Counted from the first letter of the stretch, positions 1 to 7,126 are shown. The stretch is 7,471 nt of DNA from an uncultured candidate division Zixibacteria bacterium (GCA_913009765.1 CAJVYT010000204.1:1-7471), one strand, 5' to 3'. The notes: a model not told the origin generated them from the letters alone. Program-made: numbers and translations.

Positions 1-93
1 AGTGCTATCACATGTGTTTTATTATTAGATCTTTTATTTTTATTTTGTTTTTTTTCTTTTTTTTTGTTTGTTTTGATATTCTTTTTTTTTTTT
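1..93. other. T-rich adapter read-through noise (not genomic)
   Basis: This segment is almost entirely T with scattered other bases and ends in twelve consecutive T immediately before the P7 adapter. Read on the other strand, it is a poly-A-like tail following the end of the adapter. That is what Illumina reads typically show when sequencing runs past a short insert and off the end of the adapter. No genomic feature can be assigned. An apparent small rightward reading frame at 12-239 begins here, runs through the adapter and continues antisense to the first real gene, so it is an artefact. Confidence 0.85.
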
Positions 94-159
94 CAAGCAG
101 AAGACGGCATACGAGATATATCAGTGTGACTGGAGTTCAGACGTGTGCTCTTCCGATCT
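94..159. other. Illumina P7 / TruSeq index adapter
   Basis: Positions 94-117 match the P7 flow-cell sequence (beginning CAAGCAGAAGACGGC and ending ACGAGAT). Positions 118-125 are an 8-base index (ATATCAGT as written, ACTGATAT on the other strand). Positions 126-159 match the TruSeq read 2 primer region, from GTGACTGGAGTTCAG to CTCTTCCGATCT, with no mismatch that I can see. From memory, ACTGATAT is TruSeq LT index 25. Genomic sequence starts at 160. The adapter is translated in both directions by neighbouring frames, giving the well-known spurious peptides SEEHTSELQSH (leftward) and VTGVQTCALPI (rightward). Confidence 0.98.
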
Positions 160-1722
160 GTCTGATTTCTTTTTTGATGCCGCAAAAATGTCAGCAAGTA
201 GAATTCTTGTCTCTCCTTGTGTGCCGGCACTTTTTGTAGTATTAAAATTTGTTAACAGAATTTTTTTGGCTTTTTGAGAATTATCGTTGATATGATAATA
301 CATGGCGAGGTTAAATTTAACATTATTATTACTTGAATCTATTGCAAGTGCCTTCTTATATGATGACAAAGCTTTGTCGTTTGCACCAACCATCAGAGAA
401 TACGACCCTAATGCCATCCAATCAACAGCTTTTTGAACAGGCGAAATGTCGATAATCTTTTGTTGGTATTCAGCCGCTTGATAATAATTCCCATTAAAAA
501 AAGTAGATCGCTTAAGAGAACTGAAAGCATGCAGCGAATCAACTCTTGTTTGGGCATGTTCTAAATATGCGAGGTTATATGTATGCATGAGACCATATCG
601 CAACATCATTTCAGATGAACTTGCAAAAGCTGCATATGCCTGAATTGGAATAGTTAGTGTATCCACATACACAAGCCATTCCTGCTCCAACTCAGCAACA
701 GATTTCTTATAAGTATCTTCTAAAGTTGTGGCAAGATTTATATCATCAGCTTTTTTGTATAGCTCTAAAAAATTATGTAATGAATATGTGTCGATTAAAA
801 AACGAACAAATGTTGCCGATGTTTTATCGGTGATTTGAGCATCTGTTTGATAATAGGCATACGTTTCAAGCATTCCCTTTAAGGGAAGATTCTTTTTTTC
901 TTTTAGGATTTTTTTCATATCAAAGATAGCGAATGAAAAATAGTTTGCCAATCCCTCTGAAAGAAACGGCGATGAATATCCATACGTTTTTAATGCCGCG
1001 GTATAGTTTATTATAAATGGATCGACTGTTATAAAATCTTTGTTGTAAACCGCAAATGCCGTACTGCGTGTAGGGTCAACCGATGTGCCGAATCTTTTAT
1101 CCCATATTACAGAGTGTATCGGACAGGGAGGAACATAAATATAAATCTTTCCCGGAATATTTAGGTTCAAGAAATTTTTGAATAAACTATAGTTAGATTC
1201 CATGAGTTCTTTAATTGAATCCCAATAAAAATCACTCAAGGTAGAAGGTACATAAAAAATCTCTGTGTTAGCTGTCGGTTTAACTGAAAAGTCACCTTTT
1301 ACACGATGGTCATATTGACAGTATATATCTATATTGGGATTATAAGAAAGTGGAGAGATAATAAGTAGATATTCAGAACTGTTTTTTCCTACAATTTTTT
1401 CCATTCGTGCGGGAAGTTCATATTCCGCAATAAAGCTTTTCGAATATGTTTTTGCCGATGTGCTTAATGTGATAATATGAGTATTAAATGCAGATTTTAA
1501 ACTATCTGCTGACAATAGCTCTATATCTAATGAAAAAGGTCCTACAAACCCTGTGATAGTTTTACCGACAACAACATCAACAGAATCCGAATAGACAAGA
1601 TGTTGTGTGTTATCTGAATTATCAATTTGAAAAATATCAAATTTAAATAAAACTCCTTCAGCAGCAAAAGTTTTAGCAGCAAACAGAGAGAGAACTATAA
1701 GAGTAAATAGATATTTTTTCAT
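160..1722 (-). CDS. Secreted peptidase-MA-like protein with C-terminal TPR repeats, 3' truncated
   Basis: The 521 genuine codons encode an exported protein whose C-terminus is missing. The next 12 codons (RSEEHTSELQSH) and the stop come from the adapter and should be removed. Residues 1-20 form a signal peptide: KK, then a hydrophobic core, then a cleavage site near TFA-AEG. There is no lipobox, so the protein is probably periplasmic. Residues about 155-355 resemble the gluzincin peptidase MA family: PFLSEGLANYF at 252-262, the helix ATFVRFLIDTYSLHNFLELY at 303-322, and VAELEQEWLVYV at 342-353. The expected HExxH zinc motif before SEGLA is absent; the corresponding stretch around 236-250 reads FIINYTAALKTYGYS. 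This suggests a non-catalytic or diverged member. Residues about 399-516 look like three to four TPR units, for example MALGSYSLMVGANDKALSSY at 436-455, suggesting protein binding. The gene starts 43 bp after gcvT on the same strand and is probably co-transcribed. The ATG lacks a clear Shine-Dalgarno. The substrate or partner is unknown. Confidence 0.8.
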
Positions 1723-1765
1723 ATATGCTTATACCATGATTTCTATTTTAAAGTTTATATTTATT

Positions 1766-2869
1766 TTATCGATGTGACGCATTTTTGTAAAAGGGAGGTT
1801 TTACAACAGTTGCCTCAAATCTGTTTTTTCTAATTGAAACTTCCACTTTTGTCCCCGATTTTGTCTTACCTTTTGGCAAATATGCCAATGCTATCGGTTT
1901 TTCAAGCGAGGGAGACATTGTTCCCGATGTTATCACACCAAGTTTTTCATCGCCGTCATAAATTTCATACCCCCGACGAGGAAACGCTTTGCCGTCTATT
2001 TCCAAACAAACTAACCGTCTGCTTGGTTTTTCAGCTTTATGTCTTTTAATTGTTTCAGCACCAATAAAATCTTTATCAAAATTGACTATCCAACTGAGTC
2101 CTGCTTCAACAGGTGAGGTTGTGTCATCTATGTCGTTTCCGTAGAGTGCCATTTTCATTTCCAACCGTAAAGAATCTCTGGCACCTAATCCTATAAGTGC
2201 AAGCCCCATATCTTTTCCTGCTTCGGTAATTGCTTCCCAAAGAGTGTCGGCATGTTGAGGAGGGATATACAGCTCAAAGCCATCTTCACCGGTGTAACCG
2301 GTACGTGAAAAGAAAATATCAACTCCGGCAATTTTAGCTATAGCGTGAGTATAGTATTTCATATCTTCAAGATTATAATCGGTAATTTTCTCAAGTAGTT
2401 TTTGGGCATTGGGACCTTGGATAGCCAAAAGACCAAACTCATCAGAGAGGTTAATGAGTTGCACGTCGCCAAATTTTTGAGAATCAAGCCAGTTGAAATC
2501 CTTTTCCAAATTGGCGGCATTAACAATAAGCCAGAATTTATCTTCAAATTTGTAGACAAGTAAATCATCGACAATCCCGCCGTTTTTATTCGGCATACAA
2601 CTGTACTGAATTTCACCTACTTTTAATGAAGAGACATTGTTGGTGGTTGTTTTTTCTAAAAAGGCTAAGGCATTGCTGCCTGAAACTTCAAACTCACCCA
2701 TGTGTGAAAGATCAAATAAACCGACATTTTTCCGAACTGCCAAATGTTCGGCGATAATTCCCTGATACTGAACAGGCATGAGAAATCCGGCAAATTCTAC
2801 AATTTTTGCTTTTGCTTCTACATGTTTGTCGTAAAATGGCGTTTTCTTTATATTTTCTGAACTGCTCAT
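1766..2869 (-). CDS. gcvT: Aminomethyltransferase (glycine cleavage system T protein)
   Basis: This is a full-length 367-residue GcvT. In the cytoplasmic glycine cleavage system it releases ammonia from the aminomethyl group carried on lipoyl-H protein and passes the one-carbon unit to tetrahydrofolate, giving 5,10-methylene-THF. The N-terminal folate-binding domain starts at TPFYDKH (10-16), with FAGFLMPVQY at 26-35 and FDLSHMGEF at 52-60. GGIVDDLLVY (97-106) contains the conserved aspartate at 101, which corresponds to the functional Asp of the E. coli enzyme. SRTGYTGEDGFELY (188-201), GLGARDSLRLEMKMALYG (227-244) and the C-terminal barrel segment GTMSPSLEKPIALAYL (316-331) are family hallmarks. 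The length is normal and no key segment is missing. The ATG is backed by an AAGGA Shine-Dalgarno 8 nt upstream. No gcvH, gcvP or lipoate gene is visible nearby, so the remaining subunits must be encoded elsewhere. The gene is followed by the peptidase-MA-like gene and is divergent from the PspC cluster. Confidence 0.97.
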   Translation of the reverse strand: MSSSENIKKTPFYDKHVEAKAKIVEFAGFLMPVQYQGIIAEHLAVRKNVGLFDLSHMGEFEVSGSNALAFLEKTTTNNVSSLKVGEIQYSCMPNKNGGIVDDLLVYKFEDKFWLIVNAANLEKDFNWLDSQKFGDVQLINLSDEFGLLAIQGPNAQKLLEKITDYNLEDMKYYTHAIAKIAGVDIFFSRTGYTGEDGFELYIPPQHADTLWEAITEAGKDMGLALIGLGARDSLRLEMKMALYGNDIDDTTSPVEAGLSWIVNFDKDFIGAETIKRHKAEKPSRRLVCLEIDGKAFPRRGYEIYDGDEKLGVITSGTMSPSLEKPIALAYLPKGKTKSGTKVEVSIRKNRFEATVVKPPFYKNASHR

Positions 2870-2877
2870 ATTTTAAA

Positions 2878-2882
2878 TCCTT
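2878..2882 (-). promoter_or_regulatory. Ribosome binding site of gcvT
   Basis: On the minus strand the bases read AAGGA, with an 8-nt spacer to the gcvT ATG at 2869. It is the clearest Shine-Dalgarno on the leftward genes and supports the chosen start. Confidence 0.7.
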
Positions 2883-3053
2883 GTATTTTAATTCTCAGTA
2901 CGTTGTTCCTATGTAGACGAGACAACGGCATAAATTGTTTTATCTGAGGCAATTGCCCCATAAACTAACTTATGTAATAAATCTGTTTACCTCTGAATGT
3001 CAATAGCTGATTATCTTCATCTCTCATAGTTTTTTTTATCTATGTTGAACTTT

Positions 3054-3059
3054 TATAAT
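3054..3059 (+). promoter_or_regulatory. Possible -10 element of the PspC-ABC cluster
   Basis: A perfect TATAAT lies 61 bp upstream of the PspC start codon in an AT-rich stretch. The sequence at the proper -35 distance is only a T run (about 3031-3037). The nearby TTGAAC at 3045-3050 is far too close to serve as its -35. In such AT-rich DNA a chance match is plausible. Confidence 0.25.
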
Positions 3060-3108
3060 GAATTATACGTATTCAAAATAGTATATTAGATGAACAAATA
3101 TTTGTAAG

Positions 3109-3114
3109 AAGGGA
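3109..3114 (+). promoter_or_regulatory. Ribosome binding site of the PspC gene
   Basis: AAGGGA with a 6-nt spacer to the ATG at 3121. It is the strongest Shine-Dalgarno in the rightward cluster, consistent with this being the first gene of the transcript. Confidence 0.7.
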
Positions 3115-3120
3115 AACAGA

Positions 3121-3312
3121 ATGAGTAAAAGACTGTACCGCTCTTTAGAAAATAGAATGATAGCCGGAGTATGCGGTGGAATCGCTGAATATATGGATTT
3201 AGACCCGACCATCGTAAGATTGGCATGGGTTGTCATGGTCTTTGGTTTAGGTTTTGGCATTTTAGCATATATTGTCGCATGGATAATCGTTCCCGAACGT
3301 CCTTTTGAGTAA
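3121..3312 (+). CDS. Stand-alone PspC-domain membrane protein
   Basis: This 63-residue protein is essentially one PspC domain. The N-terminal part KRLYRSLENRMIAGVCGG (3-20) is the domain's hallmark and is followed by IAEYMDLDPTIVRLAWVV (21-38). A long hydrophobic segment from about 31 to 57 forms one membrane span, or possibly a re-entrant pair around GLGFG (42-46). It ends with IIVPERPFE. In enterobacteria PspC is an inner-membrane sensor that works with PspB and PspA in the envelope-stress response. Small stand-alone PspC proteins are widespread in Bacteroidota and Gram-positives and are mostly uncharacterised. No pspA, pspB or pspF is present here. The stop codon lies 6 bp before the ABC ATPase start, so the two are almost certainly co-transcribed and perhaps translationally coupled. 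A role in sensing or modulating the adjacent transporter is possible but is inference. Confidence 0.9.
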   Translation: MSKRLYRSLENRMIAGVCGGIAEYMDLDPTIVRLAWVVMVFGLGFGILAYIVAWIIVPERPFE

Positions 3313-3318
3313 ATGTGA

Positions 3319-4065
3319 ATGTTGAAAATAACTGATATTTCAAAAAGTTATAACAAAAAAAACTTTGCCTTAAAAAATCTTTCTTTTGAGATGAAAAGAG
3401 GTAGTATCCTTGCATTGCTGGGACATAACGGTGCGGGTAAATCTACCACCCTCAGAATAATTGCAGGTATGATTGGTCTGAATTCCGGACAAGTTTTAAT
3501 TGATGGAACAGATATTGCAAAAGCAGAGCCGGAAGAACTGCGGAAAATAAAACAAAATATTGGATTCATTTCAGAAACAACAAACCTGCTCGATTATCTG
3601 ACCGCTTGGGAATATATTTTCTACATCGGGAAAATGTACGGTATCGAAGATGAAAAATTACTAACTCAAAAAATAGAAAAATTAGTTCAAGAATTTAATA
3701 TTGTTGATGCCAAAGAAAAAATTATCAAAGAATTTTCATCGGGACTTAAAAAGAGAATAGCCTTAGCATCAATCATGATTAACTCACCCGATTTACTTCT
3801 GCTTGATGAACCCACAGTGTATTTAGACCCTATTGGAGTTAAAATATTTAAAAAATATTTAAAAGAACTTAGCAGCAATGGCACAGCTATTATTTTGGCA
3901 ACGCACCAACTTGATATAGCAGAAAAATTAGCTGACAAAATTCTCATAATCAATGAAGGTGAAAAACTGTTTAAGGGAACAATGGAAGAATTACGAAACA
4001 GTTTTGATTCTTCTCAAAAGCAGGACAGACTTGAAGATTATTATGCCAAATTGATTCATAATTAA
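3319..4065 (+). CDS. ABC transporter ATP-binding protein (CcmA/NatA-type)
   Basis: This is a full-length cytoplasmic ATPase of 248 residues that should power the permease encoded next. Walker A is GHNGAGKST at 35-43 and Walker B is LLLLDEP at 159-165 with catalytic Glu164. The H-switch histidine is His196 in ILATHQ. The Q-loop position carries Glu86 (IGFISET), as is common in the COG1131 group. The signature loop is FSSGLKKR at 139-146, a weak version of LSGGQ, and the D-loop reads VYLDP (167-171) in place of the usual GLDP. The ATPase should still be functional because all nucleotide-contacting motifs are recognisable. The ATG at 3319 is 6 bp beyond the PspC stop and has only a weak GAG 9 nt upstream, consistent with translational coupling. 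The permease start follows 26 bp after the stop. The substrate is unknown; this group includes exporters of ions, antibiotics, lipids and peptides. Confidence 0.93.
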   Translation: MLKITDISKSYNKKNFALKNLSFEMKRGSILALLGHNGAGKSTTLRIIAGMIGLNSGQVLIDGTDIAKAEPEELRKIKQNIGFISETTNLLDYLTAWEYIFYIGKMYGIEDEKLLTQKIEKLVQEFNIVDAKEKIIKEFSSGLKKRIALASIMINSPDLLLLDEPTVYLDPIGVKIFKKYLKELSSNGTAIILATHQLDIAEKLADKILIINEGEKLFKGTMEELRNSFDSSQKQDRLEDYYAKLIHN

Positions 4066-4091
4066 TACCATTAAAAATATAGAGTGTTACT

Positions 4092-5720
4092 GTGTCACAT
4101 ATTGTATCATTGCTTTTACAACAAGATTTTATAAAAAACGCCCGTAAGAATATTATTTTAAAATCTATCTTTGGGGATAGTATTTCTATTCAAAAAGTTT
4201 TGCAAATAAATTTAGTACTGGCTCTTTTATACTTCTTGCTTACATCAGTTTTCCCTCTTTTTGTATTTACCCATTTTAGTTCTTTTTTACCAAACGTAGA
4301 AAGTATACTTCCGTTTTATCACTTTATTCTCAATGGAATTATTCCTCTGTTTATATTTTTTGGATTGTTTGTCGGGGCAATTTTAGTATATAATATAAAT
4401 ATAGATGAAAACGAACAGCTTTTGTCATTACCGGTTGTCATAGATGACCTTGTGCGGTACCGTTTGATTGATGTTATAATTGCCAATCTGAAATCATATC
4501 TTCTATTTTTCTTCCCATTGTTTATTTGGCTCTATTTGGCAATGGGATGGTCTGTTGGATGGGTGTTGTTGATAGCAGTTTTGTCATGTTTGTTAGCACT
4601 GATAAGCTATTTAAGCGGAATATATCTTATGCTTTTAGTCGCGAAAAAAATTCCTAATCTTTCTGTTGAAAAAATGTTTATAAATAGTTTTATAGTCTTA
4701 GGATTACTGTTTGCTGTATTTATAAACTTATTTAAAAATGGGTATATTGTTGGCGGCGAGACTTCTGTGTGGACATGGATGGAAACAATATTATCAAGCA
4801 GTTCAATCTCTGTATGGGTAAATAGCATGGTTGCAGGACCTTTAGGTCTTTTGTTATATTTGATAGTCCTGTCTGTTTGTGGGATACTTATATCTTCTCT
4901 ATGGAAGATGTCGAATAAGGCTTTATATGACATCTATTATAAGATTCATGTCTCTGCTGATAAAACTATGAAAAAAATAAAACGGATTACGTATGGTGTC
5001 AGTTTTGAAAAATTAAATACTTTCTTGCATTTTATACCGTCATTTCCAAGAATAATTATTGTCAAAGATATTTTGTCGCTTATTCGAAAACCAAACCTGT
5101 TTATAAAAGTTGTTATATTTATAGGTGGTCTGATACTTTTAATTAATATGAAATATTCTTCTGTTGAGAACCCTTTACTGCTTGCCTTGTACTTTTCATC
5201 AATGTTTGTTATCTCGCGACTTTTTCTTGGTGCTGTGGGAATGGAGCAAAGCAATATTTTAAACATAAAACTCTTAGTGCCGAGGGCAGCAAAATATTTA
5301 TCTGCTCGTATTCAAATTGCAATGTTCGCATCTTTAGTCTTATTAATTCCTCTCTGGATTCTACTTGTAATTTCTTCGGCTGACTTTGCTATTCTATTTT
5401 ATTTTTACAGGATAATATCTATGGTTCTAAATGTTATTATTATTTCTGTTTTTGTGACATATTTTTCAGCTGCTTTTGCAGAATTTGAACCGGGCAAAAC
5501 AGGAGATTCTTTTACCGGTATATATCCTATGGCGATGCTTCTCTATTGGGGATTATCATTTTTAGTACCTCTGTTTTTCTATACTTTGGATTCAGTTATA
5601 ATTAGTGGTGTGAGTAATTTTATTTCAACGATAATTCTTTTTCCAACAGGTTTACTTATATTTGTAAGTATTATTATCTGTTATATATTTGGTGTCAGAC
5701 GAATCAGAGATTATTTTTAA
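4092..5720 (+). CDS. Large ABC-type exporter permease, about 12 membrane spans
   Basis: This 542-residue, very hydrophobic protein has about 12 predicted spans by eye, near residues 38-60, 78-100, 132-150, 155-183, 196-213, 248-272, 336-352, 361-382, 408-427, 430-462, 478-497 and 510-534. A soluble loop around 275-330 contains PRIIIVKDILSLIRKP (319-334), typical of ABC-2-like permeases where a K/RD-x-L-x-x-x-R-x-P segment precedes a membrane span. FAEFEPGKTGDSFTGI (462-477) resembles the acidic loop preceding the last spans of putative ABC exporter permeases. The size suggests a fused double half or a 12-span exporter rather than the usual 6-span subunit. The start is GTG at 4092. A TAG stop lies in frame at 4080-4082 and the first in-frame ATG is only at residue 151, inside the membrane domain, so GTG is strongly favoured. 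Its Shine-Dalgarno (AGAG at 4081-4084) is weak. It forms a cluster with the upstream ATPase and PspC gene. The substrate cannot be told from the sequence. Confidence 0.85.
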   Translation: MSHIVSLLLQQDFIKNARKNIILKSIFGDSISIQKVLQINLVLALLYFLLTSVFPLFVFTHFSSFLPNVESILPFYHFILNGIIPLFIFFGLFVGAILVYNINIDENEQLLSLPVVIDDLVRYRLIDVIIANLKSYLLFFFPLFIWLYLAMGWSVGWVLLIAVLSCLLALISYLSGIYLMLLVAKKIPNLSVEKMFINSFIVLGLLFAVFINLFKNGYIVGGETSVWTWMETILSSSSISVWVNSMVAGPLGLLLYLIVLSVCGILISSLWKMSNKALYDIYYKIHVSADKTMKKIKRITYGVSFEKLNTFLHFIPSFPRIIIVKDILSLIRKPNLFIKVVIFIGGLILLINMKYSSVENPLLLALYFSSMFVISRLFLGAVGMEQSNILNIKLLVPRAAKYLSARIQIAMFASLVLLIPLWILLVISSADFAILFYFYRIISMVLNVIIISVFVTYFSAAFAEFEPGKTGDSFTGIYPMAMLLYWGLSFLVPLFFYTLDSVIISGVSNFISTIILFPTGLLIFVSIIICYIFGVRRIRDYF

Positions 5721-5732
5721 AAATTAAAATAA
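5721..5732. other. Convergent gene junction without visible terminator
   Basis: Only 12 A/T bases separate the permease TAA from the glycosyltransferase stop. No GC-rich stem followed by a T run is seen at either gene end. Transcripts from the two strands probably overlap, or termination is factor-dependent. This is inferred from the absence of a hairpin. Confidence 0.4.
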
Positions 5733-6971
5733 TCAGCTTAAAAGTGTTTTGATTCCTTTTGACTTTTGCATCAACAGAATCATACCAATATACACGCCTA
5801 TCAGGCTCGACAACCTTATCGGTGTCTCTTTAAGCCCATGACCGATTTGATATCCAAGCATACACACAATGAAGATTAGTGAAAGATTGTCTCTATATAT
5901 TTTTCTCCCGCTCTCCCAGATCTGTCTCCAATAGGCAATGATTGAAATAAACGGAATAATCTGTAAGAGCAAATGATGAGGTTCCGACATTGGAAAGGTC
6001 AAAGGAAGAATTGCAATAATTGCTCCAAAAGTAACGAATCGAAATTGAAAAGATTTATTTCTGAAATCTTTGAATGCCAATCGAAAAACAGGAGCAAACA
6101 ATCCAAGCGACAGCATAGCGACAGCAAGAATTTTTAACGGCGGATACCAATGGATTTTAAAAAGGTAACTGAGAGTGGAAATAATCGAGAATGATTTAAA
6201 ACCTCCCTCAAAATCCGACCCGGTAATATTTGGCATCACATCGGTGACAAAATAGCGGTAATACTCAAATGAATTATTGTTTACTATATACGGCAGACCA
6301 AATACAAAAATAAACACAAGCGGAACATAATACAGAAGAACTTTAAATTGTTTGGTAAACAATAGATACAGCAGACAAAACCCGGGTGCTATTTTAATCG
6401 AGGTAGCTATTGCCAAAAATAATGCTGCCCAAAATAATTTGTTTTTCTCAAGATAAAAGAAAAATGCTGCGGTGGCACCCATAACAAAGAGGTTCACCTG
6501 TCCATTTAAAAATTCATCCTGTAACAACGGGTGAGTCATCACAACCATAAGTGCAATTGCGGTTATATTTCGTTTGAGACTTTCACCAAAAGATTTATAT
6601 CCGTATAAATGTTTCCAACTGGCAGCAAGAGTGAGAAAAAATGAGAGATATAATCCTAATCCCCAGACAAATGCGGTGACTCCTCGTAAGAACGGATTTG
6701 TCAACACCGAATGAAATGGGACTAAAACCAATAATAAAAATTGAGGATATATAAATCGACGGACAACATCCTGATATGGGTTTTCACCTGAAAAAAACCA
6801 AATAGAAGCACGGATATATGATGTTAAGTCGGTGTCTGCAAATTTGTTAATATTACGTATATGCTGATAGAAAAAAAGAACTACCGATACAAAGGCAAAA
6901 GTAATAAGAAGATATGCAGCTATTTTCAGTAGCTTGTTTTTCTGATGTCTATCCAAATTATCAACTGTCAT
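5733..6971 (-). CDS. GT87 family (DUF2029) membrane glycosyltransferase
   Basis: From the ATG at 6971 this encodes 412 residues with about ten membrane spans. It fits the GT-C fold family GT87, whose characterised mycobacterial members are polyprenyl-phosphate-mannose-dependent mannosyltransferases acting on the outer face of the cytoplasmic membrane. Supporting features: the first extracytoplasmic loop ADTDLTSYIRASIWFFSGENPYQ (45-67) has candidate catalytic aspartates 46 and 48 and the GxNPY motif. FIYPQFLLLVLVPF (73-86) follows. NGQVN at 156-160, the helix WAALFLAIATSIKIAPG at 181-197 and SEPHHLLLQIIP at 329-340 are also typical. The donor and acceptor are not predictable; a role in a cell-surface glycan is likely. 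A TTG codon at 6980 would add three residues (MLG), but the ATG is preferred. Neither has a convincing Shine-Dalgarno apart from the GGG directly touching the ATG. The gene converges on the permease with a 12-bp gap and has no glycan-synthesis neighbours in view. Confidence 0.82.
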   Translation of the reverse strand: MTVDNLDRHQKNKLLKIAAYLLITFAFVSVVLFFYQHIRNINKFADTDLTSYIRASIWFFSGENPYQDVVRRFIYPQFLLLVLVPFHSVLTNPFLRGVTAFVWGLGLYLSFFLTLAASWKHLYGYKSFGESLKRNITAIALMVVMTHPLLQDEFLNGQVNLFVMGATAAFFFYLEKNKLFWAALFLAIATSIKIAPGFCLLYLLFTKQFKVLLYYVPLVFIFVFGLPYIVNNNSFEYYRYFVTDVMPNITGSDFEGGFKSFSIISTLSYLFKIHWYPPLKILAVAMLSLGLFAPVFRLAFKDFRNKSFQFRFVTFGAIIAILPLTFPMSEPHHLLLQIIPFISIIAYWRQIWESGRKIYRDNLSLIFIVCMLGYQIGHGLKETPIRLSSLIGVYIGMILLMQKSKGIKTLLS

Positions 6972-7051
6972 CCCAAGCAATGTAAATTAAAACCGATATG
7001 ACAGCAACAAAAATGAACAGACCTATGGGCTTATCGAAAAAACCAATTTTC

Positions 7052-7090
7052 TGTCATTGCGAATCCGCCTAGGCAGATGCAGCAATCTCA
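7052..7090. repeat. TGTCATTGCGA-type dispersed repeat with internal palindrome
   Basis: The unit begins TGTCATTGCGA and ends GCAATCTCA. Outer arms ATTGC (7056-7060) and GCAAT (7082-7086) pair. Inside, 7063-7078 is a near-perfect palindrome centred on CCTAGG (7068-7073), with one C/A mismatch. Elements with the TGTCATTGCGA...GCAATCTC frame are familiar as dispersed intergenic repeats in many bacteria. That is recalled knowledge; I see one clear copy here. Confidence 0.7.
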
Positions 7091-7126
7091 TATTTTACAA
7101 TTGCTTTATTGCTGGACTCCCCTAAT

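Larger units (their letters stand above)
2870..3120. other. Divergent intergenic region between gcvT and the PspC cluster
   Basis: This 251-bp AT-rich spacer must hold promoters for both directions. Visible elements are a 6-bp inverted repeat CGTTGT/ACAACG (2901-2906 and 2922-2927, 15-nt loop), a perfect 10-bp palindrome GGCAATTGCC at 2948-2957, an 8-bp palindrome ATACGTAT at 3065-3072, and a TATAAT at 3054-3059. The first two lie in the presumed gcvT leader and could be operator-like, but nothing ties them to a known regulator. I see no conserved glycine-riboswitch core. Confidence 0.5.

Noticed and set aside
12..239. Small rightward open frame of 75 residues
   Set aside because: It starts in T-rich read-through, is translated across the adapter (VTGVQTCALPI is a known adapter-derived peptide) and ends antisense to the real leftward gene. 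It is not a gene.
2870..3000. Glycine riboswitch upstream of gcvT
   Set aside because: The position would fit, but I find no conserved GAGAGA/CGAAGGGGCAA-type core or tandem aptamer layout on the minus strand.
3045..3059. Sigma-70 promoter TTGAAC plus TATAAT
   Set aside because: Only 3 nt separate the two hexamers, so they cannot be a -35/-10 pair. TATAAT alone is listed as a weak candidate.
4607..5266. Leftward open frames opposite the permease gene
   Set aside because: They are antisense shadows of a clearly coding, continuous hydrophobic reading frame, and their translations resemble no family.
5721..5760. Bidirectional intrinsic terminator at the convergent junction
   Set aside because: The sequence is A/T rich with only a trivial AAAA/TTTT pairing. 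There is no GC stem, so I do not call a terminator.
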